Below, in pieces: positions 13,658 through 20,845 of a DNA stretch of 30,065 bases. The stretch comes from Candidatus Uhrbacteria bacterium (GTDB lineage: Bacteria; Patescibacteria; ABY1; SG8-24; GWF2-40-263). The position numbers were made by a program, and so were the translations under genes. The notes beneath the pieces are model-generated. The model searched no databases and was not told the origin of the DNA. It saw nothing but the letters and a program-made list of their open reading frames with translations. Position 1 is the first letter of the stretch; every line of letters begins with the position of its first letter. The stretch spans positions 1-30,065 of the forward strand of contig JACQSK010000003.1 in the NCBI GenBank assembly GCA_016205975.1, given 5' to 3'.

Positions 13658-15670
13658 ATGGACACGTACGCACTGGTTCCTGTGCGGCGTGTTCGTACGC
13701 CGCAGGTTTCTCTCTCGCCGTTTGGCCAGATGATCGCGGTGCTCGAGTCGCACGCTGCAAGCACGAGTGCCACTCATCTGGGCCGCGTGCGCTGGTCGAG
13801 TCTGCCCGTTCGGCATCTCCTTGCCGACGCCAGCGCCCTCATCCTGGACGCCGTTGCCAAGCGCGCGGGTGCACCCTTGCGGACCCAGGCTGATGCCGAG
13901 GCGTTGGCCCAAGCAACGGACGCGCGGCTGAACGTGGGGCTGCTCCTCATCTATGGAACACCCGAGGCTGCTGCCGACGCTTTCCAAAGCCAAGCCGTGG
14001 CAGCGATCGAGCGCGCGGCAGCCGCCGGGTACAGGGCGGGGATGGCCTTGAGCGACGAGGCGTGGCGCGCACTCATGCGTGGCGCCTCTGGAGTGGCTAT
14101 CAGCGAGCTCAAGAACCAAGCGGCCGCACAGACGCCCGCTGACCTCGCGAGCTTCTGGTCGCGTCCGGCCTACTTCTTCCTGGCCGCCTGCGTGAAACGC
14201 GGGCGTGAGTATGCGCAGGAGCTGCGTGAGCGTGTCGAGCGGCTCGACCGCCAGAACACGGCGCGGCTGTCGGGCAAGCAAGTCCTTGAAGACGTGGGAT
14301 TCATTCTGCGCACCATCGAGTGGCTGGAAGGAGGCGTCTCTTTGGAGGTTCGTCCGCAGGAGCTTGTGTTTCTGCCCGCAGAGATCGACCAGTACGAGGC
14401 GCTGCTCGCCGTGGGGTCAAGCGTTGTGCGCGCCTGTGCGCCCTTTCCCGGCTCGGACCTGTGCAACACGTCCGATGGTCTGTTCTCCCCCTGGCTCAAC
14501 ACAGCGATTCTCAAGGCCGCCTTGGGGGACTCTGAGGTGAACGCGCGAGCGCTCTCTCCAGAGCAGGCCGTTCAGGCACAGGAGCGGCTGCGGGAGATTC
14601 CAGTCGAAACGGTCGTCGCTCAGGTGCTTGCCTGGGTCCGCGCATGCGCGGTGGAAGTTGAGGAACCTCTGTTCAGCCGCGCGCTCGTGGTTATCGGCAC
14701 GCAGGTGCAACAGCACGTGGCTTTCTTGGTCTGGAGCGAGCAAGGCCCGTCACCCAGTTTCCACTTCATCGATCCCTATCTGGGAGAGACGCAGGTCAGG
14801 CTCTCACACGCAGAGGCGATGGAGTACCTGGATCCCTACGGCCAGGAGTCTCTGGTCGAGACATTGCCGGACGACCTCTTGGCGGCCATCGAGACCGCGC
14901 TCGATTGGGGGTCGTTTGACATGGAAGAGTTCGAGATGCTCTTGGAAGGTAGCACGCTTCCCGAGAGCGTGATCATCCGCCATCTGGACGAGCTGCGCGC
15001 AAACGCGCGCGCGTACGCGATCGAAACCTTGCTCGAGCGCCACCCCGCGAGCGTGAACGCGCTCTTGGACGCTGGTCACATCGAGTGGGAACCCGAGCTT
15101 TCCGATCGCTTTGCGGAGCACTTGTCCGTGAGTTTCTGCGAGCGCGCGTTGCAAGAGAGACTTCCTCGAGAGAAAGCGTTCGAGCTTCACCTATCGAGGT
15201 ACATGACCCTTCTGTCCAGGCTCTCTGATGAGGTGATGCAGGCTCTGTGGGGCGACCCTCGTCTGCACGATGCGATCCTGGCCCTCTTGGGTACGCTCTT
15301 GTTCGACCGCTCCATGGATGTCGGCGAGGTACAGGTGAGAGAGCTCCAAGCGCGCGTGGGGGAGCGATTCCCGCACGATGCCCTGGACGCCTATGCGCAG
15401 TTCCGTTCGCTCATCTACGCCGACTTCAAAGGTACGGCGGTCAGGGAGCGGACGATGCCTCGATGGGAGAAGACCTCGGGGAACAGGCCGACGTCCTGGG
15501 AGCTGGTTAAGCGGATGCGACAACTCTTCGGGCGTGAGCTCGCGGGGATGATCGCCATGATCTCGGAAGAGGACTGCTACCGGCGTTCGCTCGGGAACAG
15601 GGCTGACCGCGACAGGCGCGTCGCCCAGTTCCTCTTGAATCGTTCGCGCTTCTACGGCTCGTCTTCATGA
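13658..15670 (+). CDS. large hypothetical protein (670 aa)
   Basis: I do not recognise the family. The start follows AAGGTGCCCGC, a moderate ribosome binding site. The protein is soluble and mixed alpha/beta, with long helical stretches in the first and last thirds (e.g. SELKNQAAAQTPADLASFW and MTLLSRLSDEVMQALWGD). The middle contains a beta-rich region (about 320-380: VEEPLFSRALVVIGTQVQQH; HFIDPYLGETQVRL). No signal peptide, membrane helix or nucleotide-binding motif is visible. Own terminator downstream. It shares start style and helical, Ala/Leu/Arg-rich composition with the two preceding unknown proteins, so the three may act together. Confidence 0.75.
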   Translation: MDTYALVPVRRVRTPQVSLSPFGQMIAVLESHAASTSATHLGRVRWSSLPVRHLLADASALILDAVAKRAGAPLRTQADAEALAQATDARLNVGLLLIYGTPEAAADAFQSQAVAAIERAAAAGYRAGMALSDEAWRALMRGASGVAISELKNQAAAQTPADLASFWSRPAYFFLAACVKRGREYAQELRERVERLDRQNTARLSGKQVLEDVGFILRTIEWLEGGVSLEVRPQELVFLPAEIDQYEALLAVGSSVVRACAPFPGSDLCNTSDGLFSPWLNTAILKAALGDSEVNARALSPEQAVQAQERLREIPVETVVAQVLAWVRACAVEVEEPLFSRALVVIGTQVQQHVAFLVWSEQGPSPSFHFIDPYLGETQVRLSHAEAMEYLDPYGQESLVETLPDDLLAAIETALDWGSFDMEEFEMLLEGSTLPESVIIRHLDELRANARAYAIETLLERHPASVNALLDAGHIEWEPELSDRFAEHLSVSFCERALQERLPREKAFELHLSRYMTLLSRLSDEVMQALWGDPRLHDAILALLGTLLFDRSMDVGEVQVRELQARVGERFPHDALDAYAQFRSLIYADFKGTAVRERTMPRWEKTSGNRPTSWELVKRMRQLFGRELAGMIAMISEEDCYRRSLGNRADRDRRVAQFLLNRSRFYGSSS

Positions 15671-15676
15671 CAAGCG

Positions 15677-15708
15677 ACCGGCCACTCGTTGGTCGGTTTT
15701 TTCTTTTT
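15677..15708 (+). terminator. intrinsic terminator of the 670-aa gene
   Basis: ACCGGCCA/TGGTCGGT (15677-15684/15690-15697, one G-U), then a T-rich run. Confidence 0.8.
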
Positions 15709-15716
15709 CAAGTGAC

Positions 15717-15745
15717 TGGACAGTCATTAAATGATCGCTTATACT
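15717..15745 (+). promoter_or_regulatory. promoter of the tRNA-Tyr/tRNA-Thr unit
   Basis: TGGACA (15717-15722), 17 bp, TATACT (15740-15745), 33 bases before tRNA-Tyr. Confidence 0.65.
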
Positions 15746-15778
15746 CTTCAGCGCGGAATGATTTTTGAGATAAATTGT

Positions 15779-15864
15779 GGGCAGGTACCGAAGTGGTCAA
15801 CCGGGACAGACTGTAAATCTGTTGGCTCACGCCTTCGAAGGTTCGAATCCTTCCCTGCCCACCA
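15779..15864 (+). tRNA. tRNA-Tyr (GTA)
   Basis: Acceptor GGGCAGG/CCTGCCC, anticodon stem ACAGA/TCTGT with loop CTGTAAA (anticodon GTA), long variable arm, T arm GGTTCGAATCC, encoded CCA. Confidence 0.96.
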
Positions 15865-16011
15865 GTCGACGTCCAAAACTGGCGAGCTGCGACCTTATGC
15901 TGCGGGCGACACCTCACCGTACATCTGTGTACGGCTCGGCGTCGTCCTCGCATGGCGGCCGCATCTCATCCAGTTTTGAACGTCTATCATTCGTCGACGT
16001 CCAAAAGTGGC
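15865..16011. repeat. repeat-bounded spacer between two tRNA genes
   Basis: The 19-bp sequence GTCGACGTCCAAAACTGGC starts right after the tRNA-Tyr CCA (15865-15883) and recurs with one change at 15993-16011, four bases before tRNA-Thr. An inverted copy (CCAGTTTTGAACGTC, 15970-15984) pairs with 15868-15882. Within lies the hairpin CCGTACA/TGTACGG. It may be a structured processing spacer or a recombination scar. Confidence 0.6.
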
Positions 16012-16015
16012 AAAC

Positions 16016-16090
16016 GCCGGTGTAGCTCAGGGGTAGAGCAACACTTTTGTAAAGTGAAGGTCGTGGGTTCAAATCCCTCCACCGGCTCCA
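16016..16090 (+). tRNA. tRNA-Thr (TGT)
   Basis: Acceptor GCCGGTG/CACCGGC, D arm GCTCAGGGGTAGAGC, anticodon loop TTTGTAA (anticodon TGT), T arm GTGGGTTCAAATCCCTC, encoded CCA. Probably cotranscribed with tRNA-Tyr. Confidence 0.95.
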
Positions 16091-16093
16091 GAG

Positions 16094-16122
16094 TTGACAG
16101 CTTTGAGAGAAGCCGTTAGTCT
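16094..16122 (+). promoter_or_regulatory. rpmG promoter
   Basis: TTGACA (16094-16099), 17 bp, TAGTCT (16117-16122), 19 bases before the ATG at 16142. Confidence 0.6.
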
Positions 16123-16141
16123 TCAACCGAAATGCCTATCT

Positions 16142-16297
16142 ATGTCGCAAGATAATCTCGTCAATTTGGAGTGTACCCAGTGCAAACGCGTCGGGTATCA
16201 CAGCAAAAAGAACAAGAAAAAGCTCAAGGATCGTCTTGAGATGAGCAAGTACTGTAAGTGGTGCAAGGCTCACGTCCCTCATAAGGAGACGAAGTAA
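16142..16297 (+). CDS. rpmG: 50S ribosomal protein L33
   Basis: A 51-aa basic ribosomal protein with the zinc-binding pairs CTQC (Cys11, Cys14) and CKWC (Cys38, Cys41), the variant that keeps all four Cys. The segment KYCKWCKAHVPHKETK is the classic L33 C-terminus. ATG 16142 gives the normal length; an upstream extension from 16094 runs through the promoter. Start context TATG, no Shine-Dalgarno. Terminator follows. Confidence 0.95.
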   Translation: MSQDNLVNLECTQCKRVGYHSKKNKKKLKDRLEMSKYCKWCKAHVPHKETK

Positions 16298-16318
16298 AAA
16301 CCGCCGTGAGGCGGTTTT
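16297..16318. terminator. bidirectional intrinsic terminator after rpmG
   Basis: AAAACCGCC/GGCGGTTTT around GTGA, with T-runs on both strands. Confidence 0.8.
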
Positions 16319-16328
16319 CGCTTAAATG

Positions 16329-16353
16329 GAAACGCGAGCCTGGGAGGCTCGCG
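16329..16353 (-). terminator. hairpin terminator of the 16360-16767 gene
   Basis: CGCGAGCC/GGCTCGCG (16333-16340/16346-16353), followed on the minus strand by TTTCC, seven bases after the stop codon. Confidence 0.6.
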
Positions 16354-16359
16354 CAAGGG

Positions 16360-16767
16360 CTAGCTCAGAGCGTACCGATCCCACGCATCGCCGAAGTCGG
16401 TGAGCGTGGCGTGGGGCGTCGAGGGGCGGCGGGCGTCCACCATCGCGCTCCAGACGAGCTGGCCGTCGTGCACGATCAGGATGCCGTTCTTCATCCTGCC
16501 GTGTCCGGCTTCGGCGCCCAGGAGCACGGCGAGCTCGTGGGAGGCGAGGAGCACCTCTCCCGCGTGGCCGATCTTCTTGGCCCAGGTGACTGAGCTCCGG
16601 AACATCTCCCCGTAGCTCAGCTGGGCGCTTGCGACCACGAAGACCTTTTTGGGGCTGCCGACCTTGTCCACGACGCGACGGATGCCGTCTGCGTCATCGA
16701 TCAGGTCGTGCGTAGCCACCAGAGCGAACGTCCCCTTGGCGGGGATGAGCTCGCTCACGTGCACCAT
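16360..16767 (-). CDS. hypothetical alpha/beta protein (135 aa)
   Basis: I do not recognise the family. The frame stays open to a TTG at 16941, but ATG 16767, with AGGGAGAC just before it, gives a compact product starting MVHVSELIPAKGTFALVATH. It looks like an alternating alpha/beta fold (TFALVATHDL, KKVFVVASAQL, GEVLLASHELAVLLG, NGILIVHDGQLVWSAMV). No Cys, no signal. With the promoter at 16953-16981, the leader would be about 180 nt, long for this genome, and could be regulatory. The true start remains uncertain. Confidence 0.62.
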   Translation of the reverse strand: MVHVSELIPAKGTFALVATHDLIDDADGIRRVVDKVGSPKKVFVVASAQLSYGEMFRSSVTWAKKIGHAGEVLLASHELAVLLGAEAGHGRMKNGILIVHDGQLVWSAMVDARRPSTPHATLTDFGDAWDRYALS

Positions 16768-16952
16768 GTCTCCCTGCGTGCCGATCTGCGCGCGCGCGGT
16801 CTCCGGGAAGGAGTGAAGATGGCTTGAGGTCCGGGAGGAGGGGGGAAACTCTTCGGACAGACCAAGGGCGGGAACGACAGGGTCCAAGGGAACTCCAGAG
16901 GCAGGGCGTGGACGTGCGTGAAGACAAAAGCGTCTTCGCAAACACGAGCGCG

Positions 16953-16981
16953 AGTCTATCGTTTCTAGGCGCAGCCGTCAA
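16953..16981 (-). promoter_or_regulatory. promoter of the 16360-16767 gene
   Basis: On the minus strand TTGACG (16981-16976), 17 bp, TAGACT (16958-16953). Confidence 0.6.
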
Positions 16982-16998
16982 GCGATGCGCTGTGGATA

Positions 16999-17027
16999 TT
17001 GGAGATCATGCGAGGATCAGGTAGAAT
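16999..17027 (+). promoter_or_regulatory. ndh promoter
   Basis: TTGGAG (16999-17004), 17 bp, TAGAAT (17022-17027). The start codon is only 13 bases past the -10 box, so the leader is almost absent. Confidence 0.6.
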
Positions 17028-17040
17028 CGAGTCATTCTTT

Positions 17041-18210
17041 ATGCACAAGCCAGTCCTCATCATCGGCGGCGGGTTCGCGGGCGTCTACACTGCGCGCGAG
17101 CTTTTGCGGCATGGCATGCCCGTAACGCTCGTGAGCGAGACCAACTACTTCACCTTCACGCCACTCTTGCATGAGGTCGCGACCGGCTCGCTGGTGAGTC
17201 ATGACGTCGTGTTTGAGTATGAAAGTTTTTTTCATGATCCGCGGTTCCGGTTCGTGCGCGGCCGGCCGACCACGATTGATCGCGCACGTCGGGTGGTTGA
17301 AGTCGCCGGGGTGGAGGAACCTTATGCCGCGCTGGTCATCGCCGTGGGCGCCGTGACAAATGCCTATGCAATCGAGGGAGCCGAGCAGGCGTTCGTCTTG
17401 AAGAATGTGGAGGACGCCATCCGTCTCAAGCGCGCGCTCATCGCACAGGTGCAAGAAGAAGACCGAACCGTCACGGTGAACGTGATCGGCGGCGGCCCCA
17501 CAGGCATCGAGCTCGTCATGGAAATCAATCTGCTCCTGCGACAGATTCGCACGCAGGAATCCAAGACGCGTTTCCATCTGCGCGTGATCCACGCTGGGAA
17601 GGGTCTGTGCTCGACCGACCGCCGTTCGGTGCAGGCCTATGTGGGGCGTGCGCTTTCCCGCGCGGGCATCGAGGTCGTGTGCGAGGCGACGGCCAAGCGC
17701 ATTGAGAAGACGCGCGTCTCGACGAGCCGCGGCGAGTTCCCCTCCGACGTGACGATTCTGTGCGCCGGCGTACGGCCCCATACGGACTGGCTGCGCGGGA
17801 TCCTCGCGCTGGACGGGCGCGGGCATATTCCGGTCAATTGTTTTTTGCAGAGCGTGGAAGACGACCGCGTGTTTGCGTTGGGAGATGCCGCGGCAGAGGA
17901 CGGGACGCCACTGCCCAAACTCGCCCAGACCGCCGTGCGGCAAGCGCGCGTGGTGGCGCGCAACATCCTGCGGGCCGGCCAAGGCCGCGCTCTGCGTCCC
18001 TACACGCCCAAAGTTCTCGGCACCCTGCTCTCCTTGGGCTGGGGCGACGCCATAGGGACGATCGGGCGCATCGTGGTGAAAGGCCCCATGGCCTGGTACC
18101 TCTGGCGCACCGTGTACCTCTTTAAGACTCCCGGCCTCTCTAACAAACTGCGCGTCGCCTTCACTTGGACGACCGGATTGTTCCAGGGAAGGAATGTCAC
18201 AGAGATCTAA
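17041..18210 (+). CDS. ndh: type II NADH dehydrogenase (NDH-2)-like flavoprotein
   Basis: Single-subunit FAD protein that oxidises NADH and reduces quinone without pumping ions. The 389-aa protein has the FAD Rossmann motif GGGFAG (9-14), the NADH motif IGGGPTGIE (149-157) and the second FAD motif FALGDAA (278-284) followed by PLPKLAQTAVRQ. The C-terminal ~60 residues (GRIVVKGPMAWYLWRTVYLF) are the amphipathic membrane-binding tail usual for NDH-2. The frame extends to 16999, but ATG 17041 fits the promoter. It lies next to, but is not cotranscribed with, the redox operon at 18248-25517. No other respiratory gene is in view, so its electron acceptor is unknown. Confidence 0.88.
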   Translation: MHKPVLIIGGGFAGVYTARELLRHGMPVTLVSETNYFTFTPLLHEVATGSLVSHDVVFEYESFFHDPRFRFVRGRPTTIDRARRVVEVAGVEEPYAALVIAVGAVTNAYAIEGAEQAFVLKNVEDAIRLKRALIAQVQEEDRTVTVNVIGGGPTGIELVMEINLLLRQIRTQESKTRFHLRVIHAGKGLCSTDRRSVQAYVGRALSRAGIEVVCEATAKRIEKTRVSTSRGEFPSDVTILCAGVRPHTDWLRGILALDGRGHIPVNCFLQSVEDDRVFALGDAAAEDGTPLPKLAQTAVRQARVVARNILRAGQGRALRPYTPKVLGTLLSLGWGDAIGTIGRIVVKGPMAWYLWRTVYLFKTPGLSNKLRVAFTWTTGLFQGRNVTEI

Positions 18211-18212
18211 AA

Positions 18213-18249
18213 ACCTCCTCCCGTTTCAACCGGGAGGAGGTCTTTTTTT
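18213..18249. terminator. terminator between ndh and the redox operon
   Basis: The 11-bp stem ACCTCCTCCCG/CGGGAGGAGGT (18213-18223/18231-18241) is followed by T7 for ndh. On the other strand its A-rich side can end the opposing 14-gene operon. Confidence 0.85.
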
Positions 18250-18577
18250 ATCGTCCCATCATCTGCGTCATGCCGCCGCCGCGCTCGTTCATCTGTTGGC
18301 CCTTGCCCTGCATCATGCTGCCGTTTTCGTACAGCTCTGCGCCTTGGTCTATCATTTCTTGGTCGTTATAGCGTTCACCTTTCTCGGTCATCATCGTTCC
18401 CGCGGACATCATCATGCCGCCCATCTGCATCATCGTGGTGCCATTTTCATCCATCATGCTGGCAGAGGTTTGCAAGTAGTCGTCTGAGAACGGGTTGGAG
18501 GTATTGGCAATGGCATAGCCGCCAAAGCCGCCGACGATCAGAGCAATGAGGACGCCAAGGATCAAATTATTTTGCAT
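18248..18577 (-). CDS. membrane-anchored Met-rich protein
   Basis: A 109-aa protein with one N-terminal membrane segment (NLILGVLIALIVGGFGGYAI, residues 4-23), then an exported domain with many Met residues in MM/MxM clusters (SMMDENGTTMMQMGGMMM; GTMMTEKGE; GSMMQGKGQQMNERG; ends MTQMMGR). Such Met clusters are typical of soft-metal, especially Cu(I), binding in exported copper proteins, which is the inference here; silver is also possible. Family not recognised. Last gene of the long minus-strand operon, 5 bases after the preceding gene. ATG 18577 has the CCTATG context; a TTG extension to 18649 overlaps the previous gene. Confidence 0.78.
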   Translation of the reverse strand: MQNNLILGVLIALIVGGFGGYAIANTSNPFSDDYLQTSASMMDENGTTMMQMGGMMMSAGTMMTEKGERYNDQEMIDQGAELYENGSMMQGKGQQMNERGGGMTQMMGR

Positions 18578-18581
18578 AGGC

Positions 18582-18854
18582 TTATTTCCCTTGGCAGCAG
18601 CCGCGGTGAAAAGAATGAAAGAGGAGCGAAGCGAGGAAGCCGTAGGCAAAGCTCAGGACGCCGCCCCAGACGATACTGCCGAGCGTCAGTCCCTGGAAGC
18701 CGGGGAACGCGAGCTTCAAGGAGAGCGCGTGGAAGGCGAGCACGTCTGCCCCATAGGGGTAGATGAGCGGGAAGATGAGACAGATCGCATAGAGCAGGAC
18801 AATGAAACAGCCGACCAGGCAGGCATGTTTCGTCGCGGAGGAAGGAGTACTCAT
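18582..18854 (-). CDS. small two-helix membrane protein
   Basis: A 90-aa protein with two or three hydrophobic segments (LVGCFIVLLYAICLIFPLIY; IVWGGVLSFAYGFLASLLF) and a C-terminal HRGCCQGK. The spacing and the YGFLASLLFHSF-like end recall small 2-TM proteins (DUF5676 type) that often sit in heavy-metal gene clusters; this is resemblance from memory, not a search. The CC pair near the C-terminus is shared by several proteins of this operon and could bind metal or form a disulfide. Start context CCTATG. Confidence 0.75.
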   Translation of the reverse strand: MSTPSSATKHACLVGCFIVLLYAICLIFPLIYPYGADVLAFHALSLKLAFPGFQGLTLGSIVWGGVLSFAYGFLASLLFHSFHRGCCQGK

Positions 18855-18872
18855 AGGGATAATGTGAGTGAG

Positions 18873-19673
18873 TTAGGAATGATTGATTTGAGTATACGCC
18901 TTTTTAGGCCTCGCGTCAGCGTGGCGGCGGATTTTGGCGAAGCCGTACACGCCCAGAACGAACAAGATCAGGGCGACATACTGAGCCGGCGTGAGCTGTG
19001 CGTAGCGCGCGTCCACGATGGCGCCGCTTTCAGCGCGCAGGAAGTCCAGGAGGAATCGCGTGAGGCCGTACCAGAGCAGGAAGGCCACGACGAACGCTCC
19101 CTCGGGTAGATGTTTTTTCTTGAGGAGGAGGAACAGGGCAAAGAGCGCGAGGCCGTTGAGAGATTCATAGAGGCCTAAGTCATGACGAACCAGGCCGTCG
19201 GGGAACCGGGTGCCAAGGAAAAAATCTGTCGGTCGGCCCGGGTGCAGGCGTGTGAGAAAGCAGCCGATGCGTCCCACGAACAGGCCAAGGGGCAGGCTGA
19301 AGGCCATTACGTCGGCGTAACGCAGGAGATCCACGCCGCGGCGTTTGAGCTGCCAGAGTCCCGTGACGGACGCGCCGATGAATCCGCCCGAGATTGAGAG
19401 GCCGCCGTTCCAGATCGCGAGGATCTCGCCAGGGTGCGCGAAGAAGAACGTCGGTTCGTAGAACAGCACATGAAACGCGCGCGCGCCCATGAACGCTCCC
19501 AGGATGATCCAGGCGGCCGTATCCCACACGACTTTCGGTTCCAGTCCTCTTGCACGAGCGAGCCGTGCGGACAGGGCGGTCGCGCACAAGATGCCAAGTC
19601 CAACCAGAAGGCCCCAGACCTGGAGCGTGATGGGACCGATCGTGAGCGTGTGGATCTCGAAGGCGGGGATCAT
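18873..19673 (-). CDS. lgt: prolipoprotein diacylglyceryl transferase
   Basis: Transfers diacylglycerol to the lipobox Cys of prolipoproteins. The 266-aa protein is polytopic and shows the Lgt signature GRIGCFLTRLHPGRPTD (usual form GRxGNFxNxExxGRPT), GARAFHVLFY, and WNGGLSISGGFIGA. The Asn of the signature is replaced by Cys (GRIGCF), seen in some Lgt proteins. ATG 19673 lies one base after the previous stop; a 21-codon extension to 19736 is not used. Its place inside this operon is unusual and suggests lipoprotein formation linked to the system, though no operon protein shows a clear lipobox; the lipoprotein at 4644-5690 is a likely client. Confidence 0.9.
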   Translation of the reverse strand: MIPAFEIHTLTIGPITLQVWGLLVGLGILCATALSARLARARGLEPKVVWDTAAWIILGAFMGARAFHVLFYEPTFFFAHPGEILAIWNGGLSISGGFIGASVTGLWQLKRRGVDLLRYADVMAFSLPLGLFVGRIGCFLTRLHPGRPTDFFLGTRFPDGLVRHDLGLYESLNGLALFALFLLLKKKHLPEGAFVVAFLLWYGLTRFLLDFLRAESGAIVDARYAQLTPAQYVALILFVLGVYGFAKIRRHADARPKKAYTQINHS

Positions 19674-19674
19674 A

Positions 19675-19938
19675 TTAGTGGCAGCATCCGCCGCCTTTTG
19701 AGTGGTCGTGGGACGACGCGTCAACCCCGTGCTCATCTTTGACCGCCGTTTCCTGTTCCTTTGGTGCGTGTGATCCTGAGCGGCGCATCATGAACACATG
19801 AGACAAGACGCATAGGCCTATGAGTATGGGCCAGAATACGACGGTTGGCAGGTTCTTGCCCACGGTCACGAGCGCAAGAATGATAAGCAGGCAGGGGAGT
19901 AGCATCAATGGTAAGGATGGTTTATGGGCGTGCGGCAT
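19675..19938 (-). CDS. small membrane protein with His/Cys tail
   Basis: An 87-aa protein with two membrane segments (LPLMLLPCLLIILALVTVG and VVFWPILIGLCVLSHVFM) and a hydrophilic tail ending HDHSKGGGCCH. The His/Cys tail is a likely metal site. Two-helix proteins with His-rich tails (DUF2933-like) accompany copper and other metal operons; that link is from general knowledge and the match is tentative. ATG 19938 begins MPHAHK; the extension to 20028 overlaps the previous gene. Gap of 10 bases from the upstream stop. Confidence 0.76.
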   Translation of the reverse strand: MPHAHKPSLPLMLLPCLLIILALVTVGKNLPTVVFWPILIGLCVLSHVFMMRRSGSHAPKEQETAVKDEHGVDASSHDHSKGGGCCH

Positions 19939-19948
19939 AAAAGAATGA

Positions 19949-20419
19949 TTAAGGAGTGAGAGAAGGATGATGGGCTTTGCATGCGCGTCTGACAGTCGCG
20001 TATTTGACTCCGAGATAGCCGGCTCCAAGGTAGGCGATGACGATACTCACGAGAAAGACCTGCGTCTGATAGGCCGCGAAAAACGCCGCGAGCCCGCTGA
20101 CGCCAAGAATCGGAAAGATCAAAACGAGGTTATGCATACAGCACGCCAGCATGGTGGATCCAGACATGCCGCCCGAGGCCGCCATGATGCCTGTGCCTGC
20201 GCGCGCGGCGTGGAGTCGGATCAGACGGAAGAGTCCGACTTGGATGCCGAATCCAGCGATGAGCGGCGCCACGAGATACCAGCGATCGGTCATGAACTCA
20301 ATGGGCAACGTGAAACTCTGCATGCCAAGTGTTTGGATGAGATAGAAGGCGAGTGTGATGAAGATCGCTCCCATGAGCCCCCAGGCCGCTGCGGAAACAG
20401 CGTCGGGTTTTATCTCCAT
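19949..20419 (-). CDS. four-helix membrane protein with ACCMHN motif
   Basis: A 156-aa protein with four predicted membrane helices. Between helices 2 and 3 lies a Gly/Ser/Met-rich stretch then MLACCMHN (Cys93, Cys94, His96), at the start of a helix, a plausible transition-metal site within the membrane. Similar small proteins with an ACCxHH motif occur near copper genes in other bacteria, as I recall; a search should test this. The N-terminus overlaps the upstream gene's end by 10 bases, so translation is likely coupled. Function in metal transport or sensing is inferred only. Confidence 0.76.
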   Translation of the reverse strand: MEIKPDAVSAAAWGLMGAIFITLAFYLIQTLGMQSFTLPIEFMTDRWYLVAPLIAGFGIQVGLFRLIRLHAARAGTGIMAASGGMSGSTMLACCMHNLVLIFPILGVSGLAAFFAAYQTQVFLVSIVIAYLGAGYLGVKYATVRRACKAHHPSLTP

Positions 20420-20841
20420 AGGTTGTCGAAGGTGAATACCGTTTCGGCGTCTGGCGTGATCGTGAAGGTTCCTGTATCTGTTGCCGGGAACGCGAGTTCT
20501 ACCTTGACGTGATGGCCGCCTGCGCCGTTCACGAGGAAGGTATACGAGTTCGACGGGGTGCCGTTCAGAGTGGCTTGCTCGTAGATTGCGACCTCTGAGA
20601 GGTCAATGCGGTGGTTGTTCATGTCCAGCGTCAGGACGGTTGCGTCTTCACGTTGGTCAATACTTGCGACCGTGACGTCGATGCCGTCTTTGGACTGGGA
20701 CGGCGCGGCTTGTTCGGGCGCGCTCTGGGCGGTGGTCGCTGAGGCGATTGCCGTGGCCGACGCGGGCGCGTTCGAACGGAAAAGAAACGCGGCAGAGAGA
20801 GACGAGAAGACGATGAGAGCGAGGAAGAAGGAGATGCGCAT
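20410..20841 (-). CDS. exported beta-rich protein (143 aa)
   Basis: An N-terminal hydrophobic signal (MRISFFLALIVFSSLSAAFLF) is followed by an Ala/Ser/Gln-rich linker and a ~95-residue domain rich in beta strands (IDVTVASIDQRED, ATVLTLDMNN, TFLVNGAGGHHVKVELAFP, GTFTITPDAETVFTF). No Cys in the mature part; a HH pair is present. It should lie outside the membrane, as a tethered or secreted domain. Family not recognised; the fold may be immunoglobulin- or cupredoxin-like, but copper ligands of a cupredoxin are not evident. Five bases separate it from the upstream gene. Confidence 0.76.
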   Translation of the reverse strand: MRISFFLALIVFSSLSAAFLFRSNAPASATAIASATTAQSAPEQAAPSQSKDGIDVTVASIDQREDATVLTLDMNNHRIDLSEVAIYEQATLNGTPSNSYTFLVNGAGGHHVKVELAFPATDTGTFTITPDAETVFTFDNLWR

Positions 20842-20845
20842 AGGG

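Noticed and set aside
15708..15953. 81-aa minus-strand frame with GGQGRIRTFEGVSQQIYSL
   Set aside because: Well-known artefact: the antisense of a tRNA-Tyr gene.
15914..16126. 70-aa minus-strand frame with WRDLNPRPSLYKSVALPLSY
   Set aside because: Antisense of tRNA-Thr, another recurrent false annotation.
16360..16941. TTG start at 16941 for the 135-aa gene
   Set aside because: The added 58 residues are Pro/Arg/Ser-rich and the TTG lies almost on the predicted transcription start; the ATG at 16767 has a ribosome binding site.
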